Source of the DNA: G963677445 sp963678275
Lineage (GTDB): Bacteria; Bacteroidota; Ignavibacteria; Ignavibacteriales; Melioribacteraceae
Direction: 5' to 3'
Length of the DNA: 64,000 bases
Assembly (NCBI GenBank): GCA_963678275.1
Contig: OY782765.1
Span: 2,232,001-2,296,000, forward strand
Positions 53,529 through 62,680 of the stretch are shown here, piece after piece. Below the pieces are notes generated by a model. It saw only the letters and a program-made list of their open reading frames with translations, did not search any database and was not told the origin of the DNA. Made by a program: the position numbers and the translations under genes. Numbering within the stretch: the first letter of the stretch is position 1; each line of letters begins with the position of its first letter.

Positions 53529-55598
53529 TTAATAAGCCAGAAGGCTTCTAAGTTCATTTTCAATTTTTGTACGGTTTGGCAGCACGTAATTTTCCATCTC
53601 GGGATGATAAGGAATCGGGGTGTCAAGCCCGGCAAATCTCTTTACAGGCCCGTCGAGATATTCGAAACAGTTTTCTGAAATACCCGCGGCAATTTCCGCA
53701 CCGAATCCGGCCGTAAGTGTATCTTCATGAATAACTATCACTTTTCCCGTTTTTTTAACAGAATTAAAAATTGTTTCGGTATCCAGCGGAGCAATCGTTC
53801 TGATATCAATAAGCTCAATGGAATATCCTTCAGCTTCAAGCTTTTTAACCGCGAAACCAGATTCATGCACCATTGCTCCGTATGTAACAATTGTCAGGTC
53901 GGAACCTTCTTTTACAACTTTGGCTTTGCCGAATGGAACAAGATAATCGGCGTTAGGTTCGGGAGTTGTTGCGTAACTCTGGCGGTAAAGGCCTTTATGT
54001 TCCAGAAACATAACCGGATCGTTCAAACGCAGCGCGGTTTTAAGCAGGCCTTTCGCGTCAGCCGCGTTGGAAGGATAAGCGATCAGCAGCCCCGGCATAT
54101 GAGCAAAAAATCCCTCTATATTCTGGCTGTGATAATGTCCCCCGTGGATATAACCGCCGATAGCGGTTCGGATAACTACGGGCGTCTCGAAAAGATTATT
54201 TGATCTGTAACGGTACATAACCAATTCATCCCTGATCTGCATAAAAGCGGGCCAGATATAATCGCCGAACTGAATTTCGACACATGGTTTCAGTCCGGTC
54301 AGCGCCATCCCGATTGCCGTCCCCATTATACTGGCTTCAGCAAGGGGTGAATTAAAAACTCTTTCATTGCCAAACTGTGTCGAAAGTCCCCTGGTAGCTG
54401 TAAATACTCCCCCTTTTCCATCGGCAATATCCTGTCCATATACATAAATCTTTTCATTCCTTTCCATCTCTTCCCTGAGCGCGTGATTTATCGCGTCAAC
54501 CATTACGACAGGTTTTCCTTCAGGAACGGAAGATTCATAATTCAGTGATTCACGTTTTCCGCTTTCATCCAGAACATACCGCAGAGCGCTTTGACCCTTT
54601 GGCTGTGGATGACCCGCGGCGGAATCGGCAGCTTCATTTACATGGTTTATTATCTCTTTCTTAAACTCTTCATAAGCGAGTTCGGTGAGAACACCTTTTT
54701 TGACCAGCTTGTTTTTGAAAAGTTCGATAGGATCTTTTTTCAGGTCTTCTTCAAGTGATTCTTTTGAACGGTATTTTTTCTGGTCATCTGAAGAGGAATG
54801 TGAAAAAAGCCTTACCACATGCGCTTCGATAAGAACCGGCCCTTTTCCCTGGCGTGCATATTTATAGGCAGATTTCGCGGCGGCGTGCATCGCCAGAAAA
54901 TCGGTCCCATCTTCCTGCAGCCTGAGCAGGTTGTCATATCCTTTCATCATTTCCGAAACTGAATTTCCTTTCCCGCCTGACTGATTCCCCACAGGCACAG
55001 ATATGGCCCATTTGTTGTTCTGAATAACAAATACTACAGGCAGTTTTTCACGCGAAGCCCAGTTGACCGCCTCATGGAATTCACCTTCGCTTGTGGTTCC
55101 GTCGCCGCTGCTGACATAAACAACCGCGTCAATTCCCTTTTTTCTGGCAGCCAGCGCCGCTCCGACAGCCTGTAGAAACTGGGTGCCTGTAGGACTTGAT
55201 TGTGTGGGAACATTAAATTCTTTTGAAGCCCAGTGACTCGGCATCTGTCTGGCGCCTGTCATGGGGTCATCTTCGCGGGCGAGCATATGAAGAAAAATCT
55301 CCTCAGGTTTTACTCCCAGTCCCAGCATATAAGCCATGTCGCGGTAATAAGGAAATCCCCAGTCTTTCTTTTTTTGTGAGGCAAGGGCAAAGGCGATCTG
55401 TGTCGCTTCATGACCCGCGCCGGCAATGTGGAAAAAACTTTTACCCTGCTTAAGCAATTTCATTAATTTATTATCCATCTCACGCGAGGTCAGCATAAGA
55501 CGGAGCGCGTTCATTAATTCATCTTTTGTAAGGCCCCCAAAGGAATCAATTTTTCCCGTGGGGGCTTTAATTTCCGGTTGTTTAACTTCAGTTGTCAT
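53529..55598 (-). CDS. Fused E1 alpha-beta 2-oxoacid dehydrogenase (thiamine diphosphate)
   Basis: Decarboxylates a 2-oxoacid and transfers the acyl group to E2 lipoate. The 689-residue protein joins both subunits. The alpha part (1 to about 340) has the TPP/Mg motif GDGTTSEGEFHEAVN...NNKWAISVP and the RLFSHSSSDD phosphorylation-loop region. The beta part (about 365-689) has QDIADGKGGVF, the EIQFGDYIWPAF and GGYIHGGHYHSQNIEGFFAH motifs, and LVPFGKAKVV. The alpha part resembles branched-chain (2-oxoisovalerate) more than pyruvate enzymes. Fused forms are common in Bacteroidetes relatives. It precedes E2 by 13 bases. Confidence 0.93.
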   Translation of the reverse strand: MTTEVKQPEIKAPTGKIDSFGGLTKDELMNALRLMLTSREMDNKLMKLLKQGKSFFHIAGAGHEATQIAFALASQKKKDWGFPYYRDMAYMLGLGVKPEEIFLHMLAREDDPMTGARQMPSHWASKEFNVPTQSSPTGTQFLQAVGAALAARKKGIDAVVYVSSGDGTTSEGEFHEAVNWASREKLPVVFVIQNNKWAISVPVGNQSGGKGNSVSEMMKGYDNLLRLQEDGTDFLAMHAAAKSAYKYARQGKGPVLIEAHVVRLFSHSSSDDQKKYRSKESLEEDLKKDPIELFKNKLVKKGVLTELAYEEFKKEIINHVNEAADSAAGHPQPKGQSALRYVLDESGKRESLNYESSVPEGKPVVMVDAINHALREEMERNEKIYVYGQDIADGKGGVFTATRGLSTQFGNERVFNSPLAEASIMGTAIGMALTGLKPCVEIQFGDYIWPAFMQIRDELVMYRYRSNNLFETPVVIRTAIGGYIHGGHYHSQNIEGFFAHMPGLLIAYPSNAADAKGLLKTALRLNDPVMFLEHKGLYRQSYATTPEPNADYLVPFGKAKVVKEGSDLTIVTYGAMVHESGFAVKKLEAEGYSIELIDIRTIAPLDTETIFNSVKKTGKVIVIHEDTLTAGFGAEIAAGISENCFEYLDGPVKRFAGLDTPIPYHPEMENYVLPNRTKIENELRSLLAY

Positions 55599-55599
55599 A

Positions 55600-56126
55600 T
55601 TCTTCCTGTTTTTCTTTGTTAACTACTTCTCAAAACAAAGCGATAAGAATAATTGTTCCTTGCTTAATTTAGGTTTAAAGAAGTAAAAGGTGAAATTAGA
55701 AATGATTTAATCCCAAATTTGTCATTAGAAATTATATTCTAATAACGGTCATAAGGATAAAGTGTTGAAAGAGAGAGAAATATAGGATACAAGCATTGGA
55801 AATGATAAACAAAATTAGTAAAAAAAGTTAAAATAATAGCAAAAGCTTCCAACCTCACCCCACCCCCTCTCACGCCGCGGCGCACTTAACCTCGGTTCCG
55901 CGCGATAAAAAAAGTACAGAAAAATGCATTACTGTAACTCATTATAAAACAATGAGTTAACAAATGCCTGTAATTTGGTAAAATCATAACATGTTTAATT
56001 ACAATAAGTTATGATTTTAGAGTGCGAATGTAGTGCCTGTATAAGGGGCTGTGTTTGTAGCGTTTTATTTGACATTATCGCAATTATTCCCTATATTAAC
56101 TATAGCATTTTAACCAGGTAAGGTTC
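55600..56126. other. Upstream region of E1 and left flank of IS, with inverted repeats
   Basis: No gene is visible. Features: Shine-Dalgarno AGGAAG before E1; CGCCGCGGCG palindrome (55873-55882); TAACTCATT/AATGAGTTA hairpin (55935-55959); AAAATCATAAC/GTTATGATTTT inverted repeat (55980-55990 and 56008-56018). The last two lie upstream of the transposase gene and may be regulatory sites of the IS. Confidence 0.55.
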
Positions 56127-58188
56127 ATGTTTTTCAGAAAAAAGAAATCACCACATTCCAATAAACCTGTTCTCCAACTCGTAGAAAACACACGGGAAAA
56201 TAATAAAGTACGACAAAAAATAATTATCTCTCTTGGAACCAACTTTCCCCTTCCTGATAACCTCAGAAAAGAAGTCGCCGAAGCAGTAGAACAAAAATTA
56301 CTTGGTCAGACCTCCCTTTTCTTTTCCGGGGAGGTTGTAGAATATGCAGAAAAGATTATAAAAAAAATCCAGACAGACGGAAAGTGGAATTCGCAAAGAA
56401 AACAGGCAGCTCCATTACAACAAACAAACCAGGATTATCAAGTAGCGGAAGTATTTGTTGATGGCGTCGAGCATGGTCTGGACAGAATACTTGGCCCATT
56501 GCTAATAGGAGACACGTTTTGGAAAAGAACCGGTTTCCCCGAGGTATTATCTTCCTGTGGCTTTAGTCAGGCCGAACAGAACAATGCGGAGATAACAATA
56601 CTAAATCGTCTGATAGCAGGAAGTAGTGAAAATGCGATACCATTGTGGATAAGAACTACAGCATCGGCAGATATCATAGAGAGAAACGCCGAGGAATATT
56701 CTTCGGACAGATTTTACAGAATATCAGATAAACTGTTGAAAAGCCATAAAAGAATTGAGGAAGGACTATATAAAAAAGCATCAACATTATTTGGTTTGGA
56801 TAATGCGGTATATTTATATGATCTGACCAATACATATTTCGAAGGGGGATGCAAAGGAAATCCAAAGGCGGAGTACAAGGGAAATCAGAAAGAAAAAAGG
56901 AATGATTGTCCACAGGTAGTTGTAGCGCTTGTACTGGATCGGGAGGGATTTGTAAGAAAGCATTTAACATTCAACGGTAAAATGAGCGATACGGGATCTC
57001 TGGAAATAATTCTGGAAAAACTCGAAGAAGAAATGCTTGAAAAGGAAATGCCGACAATCATCTTTGACAGAGGTGTGGCAAGTAAAGATAACCTGGAACT
57101 GATAGAATCAAAGCAGCTTAAATATATAGTAGCTACCCGATCATCAGAAGAGTCATTACTGGCAGAGGATTTTAGTAATAGAGAATTCCGGAAATTACGG
57201 AAAGAAAAAACAAAAAATGAGGTGGAAATATCACTTAAGCAGGAAGAAGATATTGTCTATCTTCTATGCAAAAGCAAGGGAAGACGGGCAAAAGAAGAAT
57301 CAATGAGAAATCAGGCGGAAGAGAAATTAGAAGATGCGATGCAAAAACTGGAGAAGCTGGTCAATGAGGGGAAAAAGAACGATCCGGCGGCAGTTGAAAG
57401 AGCAATAGGAAGAATAAAAGAAAAACATTCAAAAGCAGCGCAATTTTATGAAATAGAATACATTCCATTTACTTTTCAATACGAAAATGATACTACTGAT
57501 CGCAGAAAATCAAATTCACTGAAAAAACTGAAGGAAAAATCAGATTCATTTGCGATAAGCTATATAAAGGTGGAAAAGGAACTTAAGAGACTGACAGAAA
57601 AATATGGGAATATAACTGCCAAAATAGAAAGGCCTCGTCTTGAATGGGAACCACTGGATGAAAAAATAGAAAAAAGAATACAGTTAGAGGGAAATTACCT
57701 GCTCAAGACAAATAGAAAGGATCTGACTGATGATCAGATCTGGAATACATATATGATGCTGACGCTGGTTGAAAAAGCATTTAGAAACCTTAAAAGTGAT
57801 CTTGGATTAAGACCAAACTATCATCAAAAAGAAAAAAGGGTTGACGGTCATATTTTCATAACCATACTTGCTTACCACCTGCTTCATTCTATTGAATATA
57901 CTCTGCGCATGAAAGGATTTTACAGATGCTGGGATACGATAAAAAGAGTAGTATCCACCCATACGTACTCCACCATAATACTGCCTACGACAAAAGGAGC
58001 AGTAATCCACCTGCGAAAACCTGGTATACCGGAAGATGTACATACTAAAATCTACGACTTGCTATCAATAGATTACAAAAACCTACCAAATACTAAAATC
58101 ATCGCTTAATAAAAAAGTGAGACGATTTGTGTAGTGCCTCAAAATTTAAGTTGTTGTATTTTAAATACTTAAGGCACCTCGCGCGGAA
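55896..58188 (+). mobile_element. Second IS1634-like element (boundaries uncertain)
   Basis: The transposase gene is flanked by a 10-base inverted repeat, TTCCGCGCGA (55896-55905) and TCGCGCGGAA (58179-58188), which gives about 2.3 kb. However, GTAGTGCCT occurs in direct orientation at 56031-56039 and 58131-58139. In the first IS the end motif likewise recurs just inside near the transposase start, so one of these may be the real right end. A GTGCCT/AGGCAC hairpin spans 58134-58177. No target duplication could be confirmed. Confidence 0.55.
56127..58109 (+). CDS. IS1634-family DDE transposase
   Basis: A 660-residue transposase with an intact frame. Catalytic aspartates lie in YDLTNTYFEG and IIFDRGVAS, and the glutamate in TLVEKAFRNLKSDLG followed by HIFITILAYHLL. 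A coiled-coil-like insertion lies between the second D and the E (EEKLEDAMQKLEKLVNEGKK). It inserts between the E1 gene and lpd on the opposite strand. Sequence identity to the transposase at 2171 appears low. Confidence 0.92.
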   Translation: MFFRKKKSPHSNKPVLQLVENTRENNKVRQKIIISLGTNFPLPDNLRKEVAEAVEQKLLGQTSLFFSGEVVEYAEKIIKKIQTDGKWNSQRKQAAPLQQTNQDYQVAEVFVDGVEHGLDRILGPLLIGDTFWKRTGFPEVLSSCGFSQAEQNNAEITILNRLIAGSSENAIPLWIRTTASADIIERNAEEYSSDRFYRISDKLLKSHKRIEEGLYKKASTLFGLDNAVYLYDLTNTYFEGGCKGNPKAEYKGNQKEKRNDCPQVVVALVLDREGFVRKHLTFNGKMSDTGSLEIILEKLEEEMLEKEMPTIIFDRGVASKDNLELIESKQLKYIVATRSSEESLLAEDFSNREFRKLRKEKTKNEVEISLKQEEDIVYLLCKSKGRRAKEESMRNQAEEKLEDAMQKLEKLVNEGKKNDPAAVERAIGRIKEKHSKAAQFYEIEYIPFTFQYENDTTDRRKSNSLKKLKEKSDSFAISYIKVEKELKRLTEKYGNITAKIERPRLEWEPLDEKIEKRIQLEGNYLLKTNRKDLTDDQIWNTYMMLTLVEKAFRNLKSDLGLRPNYHQKEKRVDGHIFITILAYHLLHSIEYTLRMKGFYRCWDTIKRVVSTHTYSTIILPTTKGAVIHLRKPGIPEDVHTKIYDLLSIDYKNLPNTKIIA

Positions 58189-58350
58189 GTGGGGTTAAAA
58201 GCCTTATGAAGGAGAGGGGCTCTAACCTGTTGTAAGTTAAGCAGTTATGCGCATTTGTAATATGTAAATAATTACAAAATCAAGGTGTATATTAATTATT
58301 CACTGTTTTAATGACAAACTTGGGTTAATACAATTGAGCGGGGTAAAAAA

Positions 58351-58374
58351 AAGGACAGGCCGAAACCTGTCCTT
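58351..58374 (-). terminator. Strong intrinsic terminator after lpd
   Basis: AAGGACAGG (58351-58359) pairs with CCTGTCCTT (58366-58374) around a six-base loop. On the minus strand, the lpd direction, it is followed by TTTTTTTTACCCC. A textbook intrinsic terminator 34 bases after the lpd stop, so lpd transcription probably ends before the IS. Confidence 0.9.
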
Positions 58375-58407
58375 AAATTCATCATTCACAATTCACCATT
58401 CATAATT
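58375..58407. repeat. Heptamer tract next to lpd stop
   Basis: TTCATCA TTCACAA TTCACCA TTCATAA: four seven-base units of the TTCAnnA kind between the terminator and the lpd stop codon. It is like the heptamers in elements A and C and the one at the DUF1848 stop. Confidence 0.7.
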
Positions 58408-58408
58408 A

Positions 58409-59812
58409 TTATATATGAATTGCTTCATCATAGGCATCGGCGGCGGCTTCCATAATCATTTCCGATAAAGTGGGGTGCGCGTGAACGGTTTTTATGATTG
58501 ATTCTCCGGTCGCTTCCAGACTTTTGGCTAATCCTAACTCGGCTATCATTTCGGTAGCCTCGGAACCCAGGATATGGGCGCCGAGAAGTTCGCCATATTT
58601 CGCGTCGAAAATAACTTTAACAAAACCATCCCTGTCACCCGCCGCTGCGGCTTTACCGCTCGCGCTGTATGGGAATTTTCCTATCTTAAGTTCATAACCT
58701 TCGGCCCTGGCTTTATCTTCGGTCATACCAACACTCGCGACCTGGGGCTGACAGTATGTGCATCCGGGGATATTGTCATAGTTGACAGGGGGAGGATTAA
58801 GTCCCTTTATTCCCTCAACACAGGTTATTCCTTCGGCTGAAGCGACATGCGCCAGCCAGGGGGGCCCGATGATATCACCTATGGCGTAAATATTATTTAT
58901 ATTCGTCTGGTATGTGGATTTATCCACTTTTATATGATTCTTAAAAGTCTCAATGCCTAATTCTTCCAGACCTATTCCTTCAATGTTGCCGGTAACACCA
59001 ATCGCGTTAAGGACTTTATCGGCAGTGATTTCTTTCTTTTCACCATCTTTTTCATATTCTACCTTAACTTTCCCACCGGTAACTTCCGCTTTCAGCACTT
59101 TTGTTGAGGTTAAAATATTCATCCCCTGTTTTTTAAATATTTTTTCCAGAGTGGAAGAAACTTCTTTATCCTCAACAGGCAGAATATTATCGAGCATTTC
59201 AATTATTGTTACTTTTGTGCCAAGAACTGAATAAAAATAGGCAAACTCAATTCCGATGGCGCCCGCGCCGATTACCACCAGTTCTTCAGGCTGTTCTTTC
59301 AGACTCATAGCTTCAGTGCTGGTAATGATATATTCCCTATCCAGCGGAATTGCCGGCGCTTCTCGAGGTCGGGCGCCGGTAGCGATAATTATTTTATCAG
59401 CAACAACGGAATCTGTTTTCTTTCCTTCGCCATCAAAAACATCTATCGTGTTTTTTGAGCTCAGTTTTCCAAATCCTTTTACACGGGTTATATTATTTTT
59501 CCTAAAAAGGAATTCCACTCCTTTCGTAATTTTTGTCGATACATTTCTGCTTCGGCGGATAATTTTCGTAAAATCGAAACTGACTCCTTCCACCTTAATG
59601 CCAAAATCTTTCGAATGATTTTTAACTATGTCATATATTTCGGCATTTTTCAGAAGTGATTTTGTGGGTATACATCCCCAGTTAAGACATATACCGCCAA
59701 GATTATCTTTTTCGACAACAACTGTTTTTAATCCAAGCTGTGATGCTCTTATCGCGGCTACATATCCACCGGGGCCGCCTCCCAGTATTGCCAAATCAAA
59801 CTTATCTGCCAT
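58409..59812 (-). CDS. lpdA: Dihydrolipoyl dehydrogenase (E3)
   Basis: FAD enzyme that reoxidises dihydrolipoamide on E2, with NAD+. The 467-residue protein has the FAD motif GGGPGGYVAAIRA, redox cysteines C42 and C47 (GGICLNWGCIP), NAD motif GAGAIGIEFAYF, FAD-binding YAIGDI and the catalytic HAHPTLSE base. Start ATG with AAAGGAA upstream. It lies upstream of E1 in the same direction, but a terminator and an IS stand between, so the genes are now separate units. Confidence 0.96.
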   Translation of the reverse strand: MADKFDLAILGGGPGGYVAAIRASQLGLKTVVVEKDNLGGICLNWGCIPTKSLLKNAEIYDIVKNHSKDFGIKVEGVSFDFTKIIRRSRNVSTKITKGVEFLFRKNNITRVKGFGKLSSKNTIDVFDGEGKKTDSVVADKIIIATGARPREAPAIPLDREYIITSTEAMSLKEQPEELVVIGAGAIGIEFAYFYSVLGTKVTIIEMLDNILPVEDKEVSSTLEKIFKKQGMNILTSTKVLKAEVTGGKVKVEYEKDGEKKEITADKVLNAIGVTGNIEGIGLEELGIETFKNHIKVDKSTYQTNINNIYAIGDIIGPPWLAHVASAEGITCVEGIKGLNPPPVNYDNIPGCTYCQPQVASVGMTEDKARAEGYELKIGKFPYSASGKAAAAGDRDGFVKVIFDAKYGELLGAHILGSEATEMIAELGLAKSLEATGESIIKTVHAHPTLSEMIMEAAADAYDEAIHI

Positions 59813-59934
59813 AAAATGATTCCTTTTCCTTTATTTCAATTAAAACAGATGACCAATATTAATATTATCTATAGACTTAACAAAATAAAGTATTAGAAAG
59901 CTCCCCACAACAAAAAAAACTGAATAGTTTTGAA

Positions 59935-60792
59935 TCAAAAAAGCACTATCAGCACAACTCCGGCAAACATAATCAGCGCGCCGGTCAGTCTTTCCTTCAC
60001 GCCTGTTTCTTTGAGGAAAAAAACTCCAAGCAATACCGACATGAGCCCGGTCAGTCTTTTTAAAGTCACAACGTAAGCGACAAGCGCCATCATCAGAGCT
60101 TTAAAATGGAGGAACAAGGTAGCGGTTGAAAAAGCGCCGATAAGGACAAGGTACCAGAACCTGGTCTTTATTTCGGCGGGTTTTATTTTCTTTTGGAAAA
60201 AAGCAATAAAAGCGATAGATGAAGCAATAAATATCATCATTAGAGACATATGCTGCCACATAGAGGATACATTTGCCGCGGCTTTATCAAAATTTGCCGA
60301 GAAACTCCATAAAAATGATATAATAAGCATATACCTGGCTCCCCTGTTTTTAAGAAGCGCCCTGAAAGGTTCCAGAATACCTTTGTTCCCTCTATTCAGA
60401 TTAAGTGAATAGGAACCGGCAACAACCAGTAAAATCCCCGCTATTCCAGTTATGTCGGGATATTCCCCGACGATAAGGGGACTCGTAACCAGCAGAAAAA
60501 CGGGGGTAAAACTAAGCATGGGCACTACAAGGGATATCTCCCCTTCACGAAGAGCGTGCATATATAAAATATTAGCGGCAACATTAATTATAGCGGTCGG
60601 CAGAAAATACTGCCAGTATTCGCATGATAAATTGAGATCAACAAAAAACAGAACGGGAAGATAAAAGAGAGCGGGAATCAACGTGCTGAAGAGCGCGATG
60701 AGCAACGGTTCGGTATCTGAGGATATCTTCCTCGCAATCATTCCCTTTAATGATTCGGAAAGAGGATTCAGAAGCGCGTATATCAGCCACAT
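59935..60792 (-). CDS. EamA/DMT-family transporter
   Basis: A 285-residue inner-membrane protein with about ten segments in two EamA-like halves, ending TGALIMFAGVVLIVLF. Drug/metabolite transporters export or import small solutes; the substrate is unknown. ATG lies three bases after the nth stop, so the two are probably one operon. Confidence 0.85.
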   Translation of the reverse strand: MWLIYALLNPLSESLKGMIARKISSDTEPLLIALFSTLIPALFYLPVLFFVDLNLSCEYWQYFLPTAIINVAANILYMHALREGEISLVVPMLSFTPVFLLVTSPLIVGEYPDITGIAGILLVVAGSYSLNLNRGNKGILEPFRALLKNRGARYMLIISFLWSFSANFDKAAANVSSMWQHMSLMMIFIASSIAFIAFFQKKIKPAEIKTRFWYLVLIGAFSTATLFLHFKALMMALVAYVVTLKRLTGLMSVLLGVFFLKETGVKERLTGALIMFAGVVLIVLF

Positions 60793-60795
60793 ATA

Positions 60796-61506
60796 TTACC
60801 TGACATTATCGAGCAGCATGAAATTTTGTTCTGCCGGGGTTTTCGCTTCAGAATAATTTTTATCAGGGAATTCACAAATTTTTTCAAGAGGGCAAATAAT
60901 ACATGATGGATTTTTCGGTTTGCATATCTCACGGCCAAGCCTGATAAGGTTCGTATGGAACTGATGCGCTGAATCATCGGGTATAAAATCCTGAATTGCT
61001 TCGAAAGTTTTATCAGGCGATTTTGTTTTAGCGAGCCCGGTTCTGTTTAATGTTCTGTGTACATGAGTATCAACCGGACAGACATTGCGTTCCAAAGCAA
61101 AAAGAAGCACACAACTCGCGGTTTTAATTCCTATTCCCGGATAAGATGTCAGCTCTTCCAAAATATCATCATCGGCCCTTGTTTCCAGGTTACCGAGAGT
61201 AATTTCACCTCTTTTGGTCTTAAGCTCTTTAAGCAGATTTTTTATCGCCGCTGATTTTTGTTTACCCAATCCCGCAACTTTAATTATCTCTTCGATTTCT
61301 TCGCGTGAAGCGTTATCAGCCTCTTCCCATCCGGGATAACGTTCCCGAAGATTACGATAGGCCCGGAATGAATTTTTATCATTGGTGTTCTGTGAGAGAA
61401 TCGTAGCGATAAGCATATCGACCGGTTCGGGAGCCTGCCTGCTCCTGTAAGGAATACCGAAATGATCAATCAGCAGGCGGTTTATTTCTTTAGCTTTAGC
61501 TTTCAA
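60796..61506 (-). CDS. nth: Endonuclease III (Nth) family DNA glycosylase
   Basis: HhH-GPD glycosylase of 236 residues that removes oxidised pyrimidines and cuts the abasic site. The helix-hairpin-helix has SYPGIGIKTASCVL with the catalytic lysine, and the GPD aspartate is in CPVDTHVHR. The C-terminal 4Fe-4S cluster is formed by CKPKNPSCIICPLEKIC (C-x6-C-x2-C-x5-C). The start is TTG. It could belong to a close Nth paralogue group, but all key residues are present. Confidence 0.92.
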   Translation of the reverse strand: MKAKAKEINRLLIDHFGIPYRSRQAPEPVDMLIATILSQNTNDKNSFRAYRNLRERYPGWEEADNASREEIEEIIKVAGLGKQKSAAIKNLLKELKTKRGEITLGNLETRADDDILEELTSYPGIGIKTASCVLLFALERNVCPVDTHVHRTLNRTGLAKTKSPDKTFEAIQDFIPDDSAHQFHTNLIRLGREICKPKNPSCIICPLEKICEFPDKNYSEAKTPAEQNFMLLDNVR

Positions 61507-61555
61507 AATTCTTTTCTTTCAAAAATTAAATTCGCAATATAACAAAATACAAAAA

Positions 61556-61587
61556 AAAAGCGCTACCCTTAATAAGGCAGCGCTTTT
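61556..61587 (-). terminator. Strong intrinsic terminator after the PorV-family gene
   Basis: AAAAGCGCT (61556-61564) pairs with AGCGCTTTT (61579-61587). On the minus strand the stem is followed by a long T run. It sits 25 bases after the stop of the PorV-family gene and ends that unit before nth. Confidence 0.9.
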
Positions 61588-61612
61588 ATATGAATGTTTA
61601 ATATATTCTTAA

Positions 61613-62647
61613 TTACAGTTCAAGACCAACATCAACAAACTGAATTTTTTCCAGTCGGCCAAAATCGGCGTAGCCATAATTGAGATAAACTCTGAGGTGA
61701 TCTGAAAACCGGTATTTAATACCTGCGCCGAGGCTTAATCCTTCCTCGCTGTTCTGTTTGAACATTGATTTAAAACCGCCGCGTATGAAAAACATTTCAT
61801 CATAGGCAATTTCACCACCGAGATTAACATACTCGGTATTATCATTAGGATGAACAGCGTCAACAGCCGCGGTAAAACGAATATACCTGGTTTTAATGAC
61901 AGGCATTGCCAGACCAATTCTGAAAGTAAGAGGAATATCAAATTCCTCTGTCTGGTATTTTGCCGGGATGTTATTCGGGCCGGTATCAATATTATCATTA
62001 GGATCATAATTGAACATAATATCTCTTCCATCAAGCTTCATGGTTGAGCCGAAATTTGAGATAGCGGCGCCGATCATCAGATCGTTAAAAGGTGTTCTGT
62101 ATAAAGTACCCACATCAAGAGCGAATCCGCTCGCGCTGCTGTTCCAGATCGATTCCCTGATAAATTTAGCGTGAAAACCTATCGAGAAGCGGTCGGTCAG
62201 CATTTTCGCGTATCCAAGCCCGATAGCGATTGAGCCCGCATCCCATACACGTCCGTCACCTTCAGGGTTCTCAAAAGTTCTCACTTTATCTTCCGGAACA
62301 GAAAGTGTGGTCAATGAGGCGAATATGGTTCCTATCCCGTCGAGAGTCATAGCGCCCGCGGCATAGTCATAAGTTATATCAGCAATCCACTCAACATGGT
62401 TAAAACCGAATTCCATTGAGTTATGTGTTGTGGCGATGCCGGCGGGGTTCCAGTAAACAGAATAAATATCATCACTGACAGCGGTATACGCATTACCCAT
62501 ACCAACAGAGCGGGCGCCGGGGCCTATCTTCAGAAACTGGGCTGCCGTAGTTCCAACCTTCGAGGTGCTCTCAAAAAGCTGAGCATCCACCCGGGCAACC
62601 AGAAGCGCCAGTAAAATCACCGGTATGTATTTAATAAATTTATGCAT
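61613..62647 (-). CDS. PorV/PorQ family outer-membrane protein (type IX secretion)
   Basis: A 344-residue beta-barrel with a signal peptide (residues 1-22, ending RVDA). The PorV/PorQ signature KVGTTAAQFLKIGPGARSVGMGNAYTAVSDDIYSVYWNPAG spans residues 31-70. FadL-like barrel strands end in an aromatic strand (FVDVGLEL). PorV shuttles T9SS cargo to the attachment machinery; several paralogues usually occur per genome, so it may not be PorV itself. It follows the gene of a T9SS-type secreted protein by 33 bases. Confidence 0.9.
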   Translation of the reverse strand: MHKFIKYIPVILLALLVARVDAQLFESTSKVGTTAAQFLKIGPGARSVGMGNAYTAVSDDIYSVYWNPAGIATTHNSMEFGFNHVEWIADITYDYAAGAMTLDGIGTIFASLTTLSVPEDKVRTFENPEGDGRVWDAGSIAIGLGYAKMLTDRFSIGFHAKFIRESIWNSSASGFALDVGTLYRTPFNDLMIGAAISNFGSTMKLDGRDIMFNYDPNDNIDTGPNNIPAKYQTEEFDIPLTFRIGLAMPVIKTRYIRFTAAVDAVHPNDNTEYVNLGGEIAYDEMFFIRGGFKSMFKQNSEEGLSLGAGIKYRFSDHLRVYLNYGYADFGRLEKIQFVDVGLEL

Positions 62648-62680
62648 TATATATCTCCGTTAAATTCTTTTTACTTTCTC

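Noticed and set aside
55600..58400. IS insertion that breaks an lpd-E1-E2-lipA operon
   Set aside because: A perfect intrinsic terminator directly after lpd indicates that lpd was already a separate transcript; kept only as a question about gene order.
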